A stretch of 64,000 nt of DNA, taken from Porphyrobacter sp. HT-58-2 (GTDB lineage: Bacteria; Pseudomonadota; Alphaproteobacteria; Sphingomonadales; Sphingomonadaceae). A model generated the notes under the pieces. The model made no database searches and was not told where the DNA came from. It saw nothing but the letters and a program-made list of their open reading frames with translations. Numbering within the stretch: position 1 is the stretch's first letter; every line of letters starts with the position of its first letter. The DNA is taken from contig NZ_CP022600.1 of assembly GCF_002952215.1 (NCBI RefSeq), forward strand, positions 186,001 through 250,000, in the 5' to 3' direction. The position numbers were made by a program, and so were the translations under genes. Shown here piece after piece: positions 28,779 to 37,657 of this stretch.

Positions 28779-29528
28779 TCAGGGCAGCGCGATCATGCTG
28801 ATCTGCCGACCATAATTCGGCTCGCGCGCCTGCGTCGAGCGTCGATGCGAATGATAACGCTCGACCTGTGAGAATGTATCCCGGCCAATATCCGCAATTT
28901 TGCTAAGCCCGGCGCCCGATAGCTGCGCCATAATGAAACCGGGCAGGTCAAAGTGCCAGCGAACCACCCCTTCGCGCTCCGGCGCGGGAGCGAAGAACGC
29001 CTCGTCCCCGGTGGCAAAGCGGGCGCGGAACGGGGCGTCGACTTCGTAGCTGGACTGGGCGATGGTCGGACCGAGCACCGCAGTAATCGCCGCGCGCCGT
29101 GCACCCAGTGCCTCCATGGCGACAATCGTGTTTTCGAGAACGCCGTCCACCGCGCCGCGCCAGCCAGCATGGGCCGCGCCGATCACACCGGCCTCACGGT
29201 CTGCAAAGAGGATGGGGCCGCAATCAGCAGTCACGATCCCGAGCACGACCCCTGGCGTTGAGGTGACGACGGCGTCAGCCACCGGACGGCCGACGGCACA
29301 ATCCTCCCACGGGGCGGTGACGGTGACGACGTCAGGCGAATGCACCTGATGCGGCGCGGCAAGGCGGCCACCGTGAAGAATCGCTTCCGCTGCCGCCGCG
29401 CGCAGGCTCCGCATCTCCTCTCCCTCGCCCGGCCCGCCGAAGCCAAACTGGTGCATGCCGCCCTTGCTGCCGAAGAAGCCGTGCGGCACGCCTTCAAGCA
29501 GAATGTGGCGTTCGATCTGGAAGTCCAC
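28779..29528 (-). CDS. pgeF: Purine nucleoside phosphorylase / laccase-domain protein (PgeF/YfiH)
   Basis: Protein of 249 residues of the DUF152/YfiH family, which includes peptidoglycan editing factor PgeF and LACC1-like purine nucleoside enzymes. Metal/catalytic residues: His63 in 'PHQVHSPDV', Cys103 in 'VTADCGPILFAD' and His120 in 'GAAHAGWRGAV'. It starts with GTG at 29528, 5 bases after the pepN stop, with GGAAGG upstream, so it is likely translated with pepN. Whether it corrects muropeptides or acts on nucleosides cannot be told from sequence. Confidence 0.9.
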   Translation of the reverse strand: MDFQIERHILLEGVPHGFFGSKGGMHQFGFGGPGEGEEMRSLRAAAAEAILHGGRLAAPHQVHSPDVVTVTAPWEDCAVGRPVADAVVTSTPGVVLGIVTADCGPILFADREAGVIGAAHAGWRGAVDGVLENTIVAMEALGARRAAITAVLGPTIAQSSYEVDAPFRARFATGDEAFFAPAPEREGVVRWHFDLPGFIMAQLSGAGLSKIADIGRDTFSQVERYHSHRRSTQAREPNYGRQISMIALP

Positions 29529-29533
29529 CCGTC

Positions 29534-32194
29534 TCAGCCTTCCAGCGAGCGGCTGACCTGCTCGAAGGTGTCGCGTGAGAGGTTGCCCGTCGCCATGATC
29601 CGCTCCAGCTCGGCCTTCATTAGCGCCGCCCGCCCCGGTTCGATCCGCCGCCAGCGTCCGAGCGCCGGAACGAAGCGCGCCGCCGTCTGCGGGTTGATTG
29701 GGTCGAGCGCCAGAATGACGTCAGCTACCATCCGGTACCCCTCGCCATCTGTTTTGTGAAAGCCCTTGGGATTGCCCGCAAAGGCCATGTGGAGCGACCG
29801 CACGCGATTGGGGTTTTTCATGGTGAAATCGGGATGATCGGCCAATTCGCGGACATGCTGGATGACATCGGGGTGGAGCGACAAGGCCTGCAAGGTGAAC
29901 CACTTGTCGATCACCAGATCATTGCCCTTGTAACGCTGATAGAACGACGCGAGCCGATCCGCGCGCTGCGGGCAATCGAGCCCGCACAGCACCATCAGTG
30001 CGCCCTGCCGGTCGGTCATATTGTCCGCCGCGTCATATTGCGCCGCCGCCAGCGTCGCCGCGCTGGCCGGGTCAGCCGCCGCAATCAGCCCGAGCGCGAT
30101 GGTCTTGACCTTGCGCGCCCCACGCCCTGCCGGATCATCCAGCGCCACCGCCGAAGCCCGCGCATGGAGCGCCTGCAACTCTGCGGATAGCGCGGTGCCG
30201 ATGGCTGCCTTCAGCCCCTCGCGCGCGGCGTGGATCGCACCGGGATCGGCCTTGCGCTCTCCGCTCGCCATGACTTCGAACAGATAAGTCTCGGACGGGA
30301 GCACCAACAATTCGCCGCGCATAGCATCGTCGAGCGCAGTGTCAGCAAGGCTGGAACGGAACGCGCCGATGATCGCCCCTTCGCCCGCCGCTTGCTCGTC
30401 TGCCGACAACGTGCCGCTGGCTGCGCCGACGAGGTGCCCAACCGCGAGCTCCTGCAAGGCTTCCGAGCGGGCGAAGGGATCATCGTCATGCGCGGCGAGG
30501 AACACCAGATCCTCGCGCGCCAGCGCGCGCTCGATCACGACCGGCGCGGTGAAGCCGCGATTGATCGACACGACCGGATCGCCGCCCGCCAGCGGCAGGT
30601 CGAAGCTCTGCTCCTCTTGCGTCAGCACGATCAGCTGCTCCGCCCCCAGCGCGCCGCTGCGCGAATGCACCGCAACGCGCAGCGGGATCGGCATGGGCAG
30701 CTTGTCGGGCTGGCCGGGCGTGGCGGGGATGGTCTGCTTGAGCGTCAGCCTCAGCGTGTCACCCTCAACCGCCTGCGAAACGGCGACGCGCGGCGTCCCG
30801 GCCTGCGAATACCAGCGTCGGAACTGGGTGAGGTCGATTGCCGCCCCATCCTCGATCGCCTTGACGAAATCCTCGCAGGTCGCCGCCTCGCCGTCGTGGC
30901 GGTCGAAATAGAGGTCGGTCCCTGCCCGGAACCGCTTGACGCCCACCATGCTGCGCATCATGCGGATCACCTCGGCGCCCTTGTTATAGACGGTCGCAGT
31001 GTAGAAGTTGCTGATTTCACGATAGGAGTCCGGCCGGATCGGGTGGGCCAGCGGCCCTGCATCCTCCGGGAACTGGGCGGCGCGCAGGATGCGCACATCC
31101 TCGATCCGCTTGACCGCCTCCCCGCGCATATCCTGCGAAAACAGCTGGTCGCGCAGCACGGTGAAGCCTTCCTTGAGGCTGAGCTGGAACCAGTCGCGGC
31201 AGGTGATGCGGTTGCCCGACCAGTTATGGAAATACTCGTGAGCAATCACGCCTTCGACCGCATCGAAATCGGCATCGGTCGCGGTGTCGGGGTCGGCCAG
31301 AACATACTTCGTGTTGAAGACGTTCAGCCCCTTGTTCTCCATCGCCCCCATGTTGAAATCGCTGACCGCGACGATGTTATAGAGATCGAGATCATATTCG
31401 CGCCCGAACACCTCTTCGTCCCACTGCATCGAACGGTGGAGCGATTCGACTGCGTGATCGGTGCGTTCGATGTCCTCGGCCCGCACCCAGACATTGCATT
31501 CGACCACCCGGCCCGAGCGGGTGGTGAAGGGCTTGGAGTTCGCCACCAGATCGCCTGCCACCAGCGCAAACAGGTAGGACGGCTTGGGCCAGGGATCGTG
31601 CCACTCGGCCCAGTGCGTGCCGTCGGCGTTCTCGCCAGTCGCGGTGCGGTTGCCGTTGCACAGCAGGATCGGAAAGGCGGCCTTGTCGCCCGTCATACGC
31701 ACCGAATAAACCGACAGCACATCGGGCCGGTCGGGGAAGAAGGTGATACGGCGAAAGCCTTCCGCCTCGCATTGGGTGCATAGCATCCCGTTCGAAGCAT
31801 AAAGGCCCATCAACTGGGTGTTGGCGGTGGGGTCGATTTCGGTCTCGATCGCGATCAGGTGCGCATCCTCACGCAGCGGCACAATCAGATCGTCCCCGTC
31901 CAAGCGCCAGTCGGCAGGCGCGCCATCGACGCTCACCGACAGCGGCGTGAGGCTGTCGCCGTTGAGGCGGATCGTGTCGGCATGATCGGCGCGGGCATTG
32001 CGCTGCACGGTCAGTTCGGCGCGGATGCGGGTGCGGTTGAGGCCGAGATCGAATTCCAGCCGCACTTCGGGCACCAGCCAGCCGAACGGGCGATAATCCT
32101 CGCGCAGGATGACCGGCGGCTCGTGCGGAGTGCGCGCAGCGTCGGCCATTTCGGGGTTGCCTTCGGGGTTCGTTGGGGTGCTCGCAATATCCAT
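29534..32194 (-). CDS. pepN: Aminopeptidase N
   Basis: M1-family zinc aminopeptidase of about 886 residues, cytoplasmic, which cleaves N-terminal residues from peptides. Exopeptidase motif 'GAMENKGLNVFNTKY' and zinc motif 'HEYFHNWSGNRIT' (His319, Glu320, His323) with the distal Glu in 'LKEGFTVLRD'. The E. coli-type PepN C-terminal helical domain is complete. Two starts are plausible: ATG at 32194, or ATG at 32149 (16 codons in), which has a better ribosome site (GAAGG 9 bases upstream). A palindromic repeat lies directly upstream. Forms a unit with pgeF. Confidence 0.95.
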   Translation of the reverse strand: MDIASTPTNPEGNPEMADAARTPHEPPVILREDYRPFGWLVPEVRLEFDLGLNRTRIRAELTVQRNARADHADTIRLNGDSLTPLSVSVDGAPADWRLDGDDLIVPLREDAHLIAIETEIDPTANTQLMGLYASNGMLCTQCEAEGFRRITFFPDRPDVLSVYSVRMTGDKAAFPILLCNGNRTATGENADGTHWAEWHDPWPKPSYLFALVAGDLVANSKPFTTRSGRVVECNVWVRAEDIERTDHAVESLHRSMQWDEEVFGREYDLDLYNIVAVSDFNMGAMENKGLNVFNTKYVLADPDTATDADFDAVEGVIAHEYFHNWSGNRITCRDWFQLSLKEGFTVLRDQLFSQDMRGEAVKRIEDVRILRAAQFPEDAGPLAHPIRPDSYREISNFYTATVYNKGAEVIRMMRSMVGVKRFRAGTDLYFDRHDGEAATCEDFVKAIEDGAAIDLTQFRRWYSQAGTPRVAVSQAVEGDTLRLTLKQTIPATPGQPDKLPMPIPLRVAVHSRSGALGAEQLIVLTQEEQSFDLPLAGGDPVVSINRGFTAPVVIERALAREDLVFLAAHDDDPFARSEALQELAVGHLVGAASGTLSADEQAAGEGAIIGAFRSSLADTALDDAMRGELLVLPSETYLFEVMASGERKADPGAIHAAREGLKAAIGTALSAELQALHARASAVALDDPAGRGARKVKTIALGLIAAADPASAATLAAAQYDAADNMTDRQGALMVLCGLDCPQRADRLASFYQRYKGNDLVIDKWFTLQALSLHPDVIQHVRELADHPDFTMKNPNRVRSLHMAFAGNPKGFHKTDGEGYRMVADVILALDPINPQTAARFVPALGRWRRIEPGRAALMKAELERIMATGNLSRDTFEQVSRSLEG

Positions 32195-32208
32195 GGCAGG
32201 CTCTCTAC

Positions 32209-32276
32209 CCGTTCGTGTCGAGCCTAGTCGAGACACAATGCGCATCTGCCTCTCGACTTCGCTCGAGGCGAACGGC
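32209..32276. repeat. Palindromic intergenic repeat, copy 1
   Basis: 68 bases bounded by ccgttcg and cgaacgg, with inner inverted segments gtcgaga/tctcgac and gtgtc/gacac. A near-identical 67-base copy lies at 39096-39162. Copy 1 sits in the divergent gap between pepN and the epimerase gene. Confidence 0.75.
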
Positions 32277-32287
32277 AAGGGAGGGGC

Positions 32288-33130
32288 ATGGGGCATTTGC
32301 TGATCTTCGGACTGGGTTACACGGCAAAACGTATCGCCGCCGCCATGCGCGAGCACGGGTGGCGCGTTGATGCCACGGGCCGCGATGGGAACCTCGATTG
32401 GATGGATGCCATCTCGGTGCTCGAATGCATGGAGCAGGCGACGCACATCCTCTCTTCCGTCCCGCCCGACCGGAAGGACGGGGTCGACCCGGTGCTCGAT
32501 TTTTACGAGGACGCCTTCGATGGACAGTGGCTTGGCTACCTCTCCTCGACCGGCGTTTATGGCGACCGCGAAGGCGCATGGGTGGACGAGGCGACGCCGA
32601 CCATCGCGCAATCCGGAGAAGGCCGCTGGAACGCCCGCGCCGAGGCCGATCTGGCATGGCTCAAGCTCGGCGCAAGGGTGTTCCGCCTGCCGGGGATCTA
32701 CGGACCGGGGCGCAGTGCGCTCGACCGGGTAAGAGAAGGCAAGGCGCGGCGGATCGACCTGCCCGGGCAGGTGTTCAGCCGCGTCCATGTCGAGGACATC
32801 GCCAGCGGGGTTGTCGCGGCGCTGGTGCAGGATGCGCCTGCGGGGGCTTATAATCTCGGTGATGATTACCCTTGCAGCGGCAACGAAGTCACCGAACACG
32901 CCTGCCGGTTGCTCGGCCTGCCCCTGCCGCCGCTGGAGTCGCTGGAAGAGGCGAACCTCTCCGAAATGGCGCGCGGGTTTTACATGGAGAATCGGCGGGT
33001 CGCGAATGGCAAGGCCAAGCGGGTGCTGGGCTGGTCGCCGCGCTATCCGACCTATGTCGAGGGATTGGAGTCCTTGTTTGCGCCGCAAGCGCCGGCGGGC
33101 GCGTCCGCGCCCTTGGCTTCCGCGCCATAA
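32288..33130 (+). CDS. NAD(P)-binding epimerase/SDR-like protein
   Basis: Extended-SDR Rossmann protein of 280 residues related to YeeZ-type epimerases. The N-terminal dinucleotide motif is 'IFGLGYTAKRIA' (G-x-G-x-x-[GA]). 'YLSSTGVYGDREGAWVDE' holds the Tyr of the active site, with the usual epimerase layout afterwards ('RLPGIYGPGRS', 'RVHVEDIA'). Preceded by GGGAGG. Substrate unknown. It lies between the repeat and the converging exporter gene. Confidence 0.85.
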   Translation: MGHLLIFGLGYTAKRIAAAMREHGWRVDATGRDGNLDWMDAISVLECMEQATHILSSVPPDRKDGVDPVLDFYEDAFDGQWLGYLSSTGVYGDREGAWVDEATPTIAQSGEGRWNARAEADLAWLKLGARVFRLPGIYGPGRSALDRVREGKARRIDLPGQVFSRVHVEDIASGVVAALVQDAPAGAYNLGDDYPCSGNEVTEHACRLLGLPLPPLESLEEANLSEMARGFYMENRRVANGKAKRVLGWSPRYPTYVEGLESLFAPQAPAGASAPLASAP

Positions 33131-33137
33131 GGCGCGA

Positions 33138-33168
33138 CGGGCAGTCGCCCTTGCGGCCCTGCGGGCCG
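33138..33168. terminator. GC-rich hairpins between convergent genes
   Basis: Two short stems follow the epimerase stop: gggc-agtc-gccc and cggccc-tgc-gggccg (33154-33168). They lie just before the stop of the converging exporter gene. There is no T-run, so termination is only suggested. Confidence 0.3.
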
Positions 33169-33178
33169 GATCAGCGCG

Positions 33179-34090
33179 CTACTTCGCCTGTTTGGAGCGC
33201 AAAGCCAGCCCCATGCCCACAAGAGCCAGCGCCGCGCCGCTCGCGGTCAAAGGCGTCCAGCGATAGCCTTCGAACAAGGTCGACAGCAGCATCGCCACGC
33301 ACACCGTTACGATGCCGTTATAGGCCGTCTTCCCCGCCCCGATCTGACGCACCAGATTATAGTGCAGCGGGAAGGTCACCACCGAGCCGATGATGGCGAG
33401 ATAAGCTGTCCCCGCCCAGAACGCCGCCGTTGTCGGCACCTGCGGCGGGCCTGCGATAACGAAGGCGTAAGCAAGGTCGAAGATTGTCCCGAAGAGCGCC
33501 GCCCAGGCGAGGAAGCTCACCATTGGCACCCCGCGCCCGGTTGGGTTGGCCTGCACAACATTGGCGATCGAGGCCGCCAGCATCCCGCCAATCGCGAGCG
33601 CGATGCCAAGACCCACATTTCCCCCCAGCGGCGCCGCGTTCCATTCGTGTACCAGCAGCATCGTCACGCCGACGATCGCGACAAGACTGCCCGCGAGAAA
33701 TCCGCTTGCAACCTTTTCGCCGATAAACAGCCGCGCGAACACCGCGTTGGGCACCATCAACAGCGCGAACATAACCGCGACAATGCCGGAGGTGATGTGC
33801 TGTTCGGAGTGGTAGACGAACAGGAAATTGCCGCTGAACTGGGCAATGCCGACCCCCAAGGCAAGAAGGTATTCAGGCCGGGTAAGCTTCAGCCGCTGGC
33901 CCATCACCGCCGCCAGGACGAACAGCGCCGGGGTCGCCAGCATAAAGCGGTAGAACACGCCCCACGCGGCAGGCACGTCCGCAATCTGCCCGGTGATGAC
34001 GAACCAGGTCGAGCCCCAGATCGTGCCGGTCAGCATGAAGGGGATCAGCACTTTCGGGCTGAGCATCGACGGCGCGGACACCTCGCTCAT
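33179..34090 (-). CDS. EamA-family drug/metabolite transporter
   Basis: Inner-membrane carrier of 303 residues with ten hydrophobic segments in two EamA repeats. The first repeat starts 'GTIWGSTWFVITGQ'; the second ends 'ALALVGMGLALRSKQAK'. 'WGVFYRFMLATPALF' and 'FALLMVPNAVFARLFIGEK' are typical of DMT exporters. Its start overlaps the stop of the threonine aldolase gene by 4 bases (ATGA), so the two are made together; amino-acid or metabolite export is possible. Start at 34090 chosen by homology of the membrane region and the overlap. Confidence 0.9.
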   Translation of the reverse strand: MSEVSAPSMLSPKVLIPFMLTGTIWGSTWFVITGQIADVPAAWGVFYRFMLATPALFVLAAVMGQRLKLTRPEYLLALGVGIAQFSGNFLFVYHSEQHITSGIVAVMFALLMVPNAVFARLFIGEKVASGFLAGSLVAIVGVTMLLVHEWNAAPLGGNVGLGIALAIGGMLAASIANVVQANPTGRGVPMVSFLAWAALFGTIFDLAYAFVIAGPPQVPTTAAFWAGTAYLAIIGSVVTFPLHYNLVRQIGAGKTAYNGIVTVCVAMLLSTLFEGYRWTPLTASGAALALVGMGLALRSKQAK

Positions 34091-35106
34091 AGGGCAGCGA
34101 TGGCCTTGCCGAGCGCGACCGCATCCTCGCTCCGGGTGTTCCACGCGGTGACGAACCGCGCGCTTTCCGCGCCCCAGTCATAGAAAGCGAAATCCTGCGC
34201 CCGCAGCGCCTCACGCTCGGCCGGGGTCAGGTGGACGAACAGTTCATTGGCCTCGACCGGGTGCAGCAGCCGGTCGGCACACCCCGCCGCCACGGCCTGT
34301 GCGGCCGCATTGGCGTGGGCAGCATTCGCCAGCCACAGCCCGTCATCCAGCATCGCCAGAATCTGCGCCGCCAGATAGCGCCCCTTGCATTGCAGATGCC
34401 CGGCGCGCTTGCGGCGATAGCGCACCTGATGGGCCGCTTCGGGATCAAACAGGATGACAGCCTCCGCGCCCATCCCGCCATTCTTGATGAAGCCGAAAGC
34501 AAGACTGTCGACCAGTCCGGCTGCCGCCCGCGCCGCGTCTTCGGGCGAACCGCCGAGGAAGGCCGCCGCATTGGCAAACCGCGCCCCGTCCATGTGCAGG
34601 CCGAGCCGCCGTTCTCTGGCAAAAGCGCCCAGCGTCGCCAGTTCGGCGGGTGTATATGTCCGGCCATATTCGCTCGCCTGTGTGATCGCGATGGCATGGG
34701 GCTGCACCTGGTGCACGTCATCACGGATCGGGTCGATCAGCGCCGCGATATCGGCCGGAGTCAGCTTTGCGCCCTCGCCTTCAGCCAGCATCAGCTTGGC
34801 ACCATGGAGGAAGAAGCCCGGCGCGCCGCCTTCGTCCACTTCGATATGCGCCTCGCGATGGCATACGACCCCGCCGTGGGGCGCGCACATCGTTGCCAGC
34901 GCAAGACAATTCGCCGCCGTCCCCGTCGCCACCCACAGCGCAGCGCACTCCCGCCCGAACAGCGCGGAAAAGCGCGCGTCGAGTTCCTGCGACAGCGCAT
35001 CACCGTCATAGGGGTTGTCCGGTTCGTCAGCCTTGCGCATCGCCTCCCACAAGCGGGGGTGGACGGCGGCGGCGTTGTCGGACAGGAAGGGCTTGGCAAG
35101 AGTCAT
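34087..35106 (-). CDS. ltaE: Threonine aldolase-like PLP enzyme
   Basis: Fold-type I PLP enzyme of 339 residues. It probably splits L-threonine or allo-threonine to glycine and acetaldehyde, or acts on another beta-hydroxy amino acid. 'ATGTAANCLALATM' binds the phosphate, 'HMDGARFANAAAFLG' holds the PLP Asp, and the Schiff-base Lys is Lys208 in 'FGFIKNGGMGAE'. N-terminal 'FLSDNAAAVHPRLWEAM' matches the family. Coupled to the DMT exporter. Substrate range cannot be set by sequence. Confidence 0.9.
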   Translation of the reverse strand: MTLAKPFLSDNAAAVHPRLWEAMRKADEPDNPYDGDALSQELDARFSALFGRECAALWVATGTAANCLALATMCAPHGGVVCHREAHIEVDEGGAPGFFLHGAKLMLAEGEGAKLTPADIAALIDPIRDDVHQVQPHAIAITQASEYGRTYTPAELATLGAFARERRLGLHMDGARFANAAAFLGGSPEDAARAAAGLVDSLAFGFIKNGGMGAEAVILFDPEAAHQVRYRRKRAGHLQCKGRYLAAQILAMLDDGLWLANAAHANAAAQAVAAGCADRLLHPVEANELFVHLTPAEREALRAQDFAFYDWGAESARFVTAWNTRSEDAVALGKAIAAL

Positions 35107-35159
35107 CGGCCAACGCCTCTAGCCGCCCCTGCGGGCGTGGCAAGTGGGAGGACATCGAC

Positions 35160-35477
35160 GTGAGCGAAGAAGGCACAGGACTGACCATTACCCACCACGT
35201 TCAAGGTAGCGGCGGATGTTATGTTGCCGTGGTCGACGGATCGAGCGAGCAGGGCTATCTCGAATGGGAGGCGGGCGGAATGCGTGAGGGCAAGGAAGTG
35301 CGCATCGCTGCCCACACCATCGTCCCGCGCGCCATCGGCGGACGGGGCGTGGCAGGGGCGCTGGTCAGGCGGATGGTGGACGAGGCAGCCCGGCAGGACT
35401 TCCTGATCCGCCCCGATTGCTCCTATGTCGCGGCCAAGTTCGGCGAAAATCCCGGCTGGGGCGCCTTCAAAGCCTGA
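35160..35477 (+). CDS. Small GNAT-type acetyltransferase (YjdJ-like)
   Basis: Protein of 105 residues of the small GCN5-related group (Acetyltransf_CG). The acetyl-CoA loop is 'GGRGVAGALVRRMVDEA', followed by 'IRPDCSYVAAKF', the end signature of this group. GTG at 35160 is used, with GGGAGG 7 bases upstream; the frame continues far upstream without similarity. The last 55 bases overlap the 3' end of the converging ydbT-like gene. Physiological substrate unknown. Confidence 0.85.
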   Translation: MSEEGTGLTITHHVQGSGGCYVAVVDGSSEQGYLEWEAGGMREGKEVRIAAHTIVPRAIGGRGVAGALVRRMVDEAARQDFLIRPDCSYVAAKFGENPGWGAFKA

Positions 35478-37009
35478 CCGGGCGTGTCCTCATGCGGCGC
35501 GTCGAGCTGCGAATAATCGGTCGCCGCGATGGTTTCGAGGATGCCAGCGCGCAATGCCTGCGCCTCGGCCAGCGGCACACCCGGGATCGCGAAACTCCCG
35601 CCAGCAAGCCCCAGATGCACCGTCGCATAACCGCGCAGCCGCGCCAGTGGTCCCTGCGCGATCTCGACAGAATGGAGCTTCAGCCGAGTCGCGATGCGGG
35701 TGGTCGGGGACAGCAGCCCGGTGGTCGAGAAAATCTGCATCTCGCTGAGGGCAAAGCGCCGAAACTCCCAAGCGTAAAGGTTCGCCGCCACCGCCAGCAC
35801 CGCCACACCCAGCGGGATCAGGAACAGACCCGGGGGTGCCAGCGCTGCCGCGGCAACAGTCGCGACAACGAACAAGGCCGATTGCAGCGCCGCCTTGTCA
35901 TTGCGATGGCGCTTGCTGGAACGATGCCACGCGGTCGCCTGACCCGGCAGTTGGAACCCGGCTTCCGCGACAATCGCCGCGATTTCGTCCATCTGCGCAA
36001 AGGGCGCAACCACATGGCTTTCCTCTTGCGCGTCCTGCGCCAGGCTGACGAAGCTGAGGCCGTGCCAGCCGAAGCGGTAGCGCACCACACCCGTGTCGAT
36101 CACGATGCCCTGCACCCGGTGCGCGGGCATGACGACATCGGTGCGGGTGAAAAGGCCCCGCTGCCGCCGGAACCCGCGGGCTGATCGGGTCAGGGTGAAG
36201 CCCCAGTCGCGCAGGACCGTGCGCACCACCCCGGTTCCTAAGCCGATCACCACCAGCCCGAACAGCCCGGCAATCGCGCCTGCAACCTGCGCATAGGGGC
36301 CAAGGCTGGCGAGGAAACTGCCCTGCTCTTCCAGCCAGCTACGCCAGAAGGTGACGTTCCACAGATCGAGATCGATCACGTTTTCGAGATATTGCAGCGC
36401 GCCGCCCAGCACCGCGAACACCGCAAGCGAAAATTCGAACAGGCCGAAAGTCACCAGCCGCCCCGGCGAAAGGGCATAAAGCACCTCGCCCTCCGCCGAC
36501 GCGGCGCGGACCTCGGCGGCGCTGTCAGGGGAGGTGGCAGTGGCCGCCTCGTCCTCGCGCCGTTCGCGCACCAGCTGGCGCAGGCGCTCGCCCTCAGCCT
36601 CGGTGAGATATTCAAGGCTGAGGTCTTCGCCACCCCCCGCCCCGGTCTCGAACTTCACCGCGACCAGCCCGAACATCCGGGCCAGCGGCTTCGCCTCAAG
36701 GCTCACGTCCTGAATCCGCTCGTAAGGCACCGACCGGGCCGAGCGGCTGAACACTCCGCTTTCAACCCGGATATCCGCCTCACCGATGGTGTAGGTCAGC
36801 CGCCGCCAGCCGACATAGCTGAAGGTCGTGCCGATCACCGCCGCGACCACGCCCACCGAAATGGCGATCAGCAGTCGCCCGTCGCCGCCGATCCCTGAAA
36901 AGGCGATGGCGATGGCTGGCAGGATCGCGCTGCGAATGCTCCCGAGCGCGCCGAGGACAACGCTGATCGGGGCCGTGCGCAGAACAGGGCCGATGTGGGA
37001 AGCCGTCAT
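35423..37009 (-). CDS. Membrane protein with bacterial PH domains (YdbT-like)
   Basis: Protein of 528 residues with bacterial PH (bPH2) repeats between hydrophobic segments. Repeat signatures: 'YTIGEADIRVESGVFSRSARSVPYERIQDV', read in parts, and the later 'RQRGLFTRTDVVMPAHRVQGIVI' and 'FALSEMQIFSTTGLLSPTTRIATRLKLHSVEI'-type strands (shortened here). Same layout as B. subtilis YdbT, whose partner YdbS is also next to it. Start overlaps the ydbS-like stop by 4 bases. The function in the envelope is unclear; YdbS/YdbT affect sensitivity to some antimicrobial peptides in Bacillus. Its 3' end overlaps the GNAT gene by 55 bases. Confidence 0.85.
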   Translation of the reverse strand: MTASHIGPVLRTAPISVVLGALGSIRSAILPAIAIAFSGIGGDGRLLIAISVGVVAAVIGTTFSYVGWRRLTYTIGEADIRVESGVFSRSARSVPYERIQDVSLEAKPLARMFGLVAVKFETGAGGGEDLSLEYLTEAEGERLRQLVRERREDEAATATSPDSAAEVRAASAEGEVLYALSPGRLVTFGLFEFSLAVFAVLGGALQYLENVIDLDLWNVTFWRSWLEEQGSFLASLGPYAQVAGAIAGLFGLVVIGLGTGVVRTVLRDWGFTLTRSARGFRRQRGLFTRTDVVMPAHRVQGIVIDTGVVRYRFGWHGLSFVSLAQDAQEESHVVAPFAQMDEIAAIVAEAGFQLPGQATAWHRSSKRHRNDKAALQSALFVVATVAAAALAPPGLFLIPLGVAVLAVAANLYAWEFRRFALSEMQIFSTTGLLSPTTRIATRLKLHSVEIAQGPLARLRGYATVHLGLAGGSFAIPGVPLAEAQALRAGILETIAATDYSQLDAPHEDTPGQALKAPQPGFSPNLAAT

Positions 37010-37524
37010 AGCGTCTCGCGCCGGATATGGGCGCGGATCGACTCACGCATCTCGCGCGCCAGATCCTCGCCAAGACCGGGGAGGGTAACGCTGGCATTAT
37101 GATTGCCTGCCGTGTGCAGCGTCAGCGTTGCGATGCCGAAGAACCGCTCGATCGGGCCTTGATCGACATCGATATGCTGCACCCGGCTGAAAGGTACCAC
37201 AGTATCCGACCGGAACAGGATGCCGCGCACCACCCGCAGCCGGTCCGCACTGATCTGATAGCCGCGCGCGTTGTAACGGCGGGCGGGCACGCGGATAATC
37301 AACGCCAGCGCAATCAGCAGCACCGGCCCGGCGATGACCCCGCTGGGGAACAGCCCCTCGCCGCGGAACGCGCTCTCCAGCACCAGCGCCCCGATCAGGA
37401 ACGGGATCGCGGTCAGCGTCGTGCGCACCCGCAGGGCATGGGCATAATTGGGATGCAGCCGGGTCAGCGCAGCATCATCGTCGAGCGGCAGGCTGGCGGG
37501 AGCGAAGGCGGGCGATTGATCCAT
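37006..37524 (-). CDS. Membrane protein with one bacterial PH domain (YdbS-like)
   Basis: Protein of 172 residues: two membrane helices (about 32-75) then one bPH2 domain with 'YQISADRLRVVRGILFRS' and 'VVPFSRVQHIDVDQGPIER'. Pairs with the YdbT-like protein, with which it shares an ATGA overlap. First gene of a two-gene unit. Confidence 0.87.
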   Translation of the reverse strand: MDQSPAFAPASLPLDDDAALTRLHPNYAHALRVRTTLTAIPFLIGALVLESAFRGEGLFPSGVIAGPVLLIALALIIRVPARRYNARGYQISADRLRVVRGILFRSDTVVPFSRVQHIDVDQGPIERFFGIATLTLHTAGNHNASVTLPGLGEDLAREMRESIRAHIRRETL

Positions 37525-37657
37525 GGTGCCTTATGTGCGCAATACAGCTTGCCCGCGCAAGCGCTTTTCCCGTGTGGCCTAGCGGATTTATGAGGGCGAC
37601 GGGCGGCGCGAGGCACCCTAGAACCTGATCAACAACCTGATCGGGAGAGCGAAGACC

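Noticed and set aside
30230-31783. 517-codon plus-strand frame across pepN
   Set aside because: Antisense shadow; the pepN zinc motif and family similarity decide the strand.
32195-33088. N-terminal extension of pepN to 33088
   Set aside because: The extra 298 codons lie opposite the epimerase gene and cross the palindromic repeat; aminopeptidase N similarity starts near 32194.
34767-35159. N-terminal extension of the small GNAT gene
   Set aside because: It lies opposite the threonine aldolase gene; the GTG at 35160 has a strong ribosome site and gives the family's normal length.
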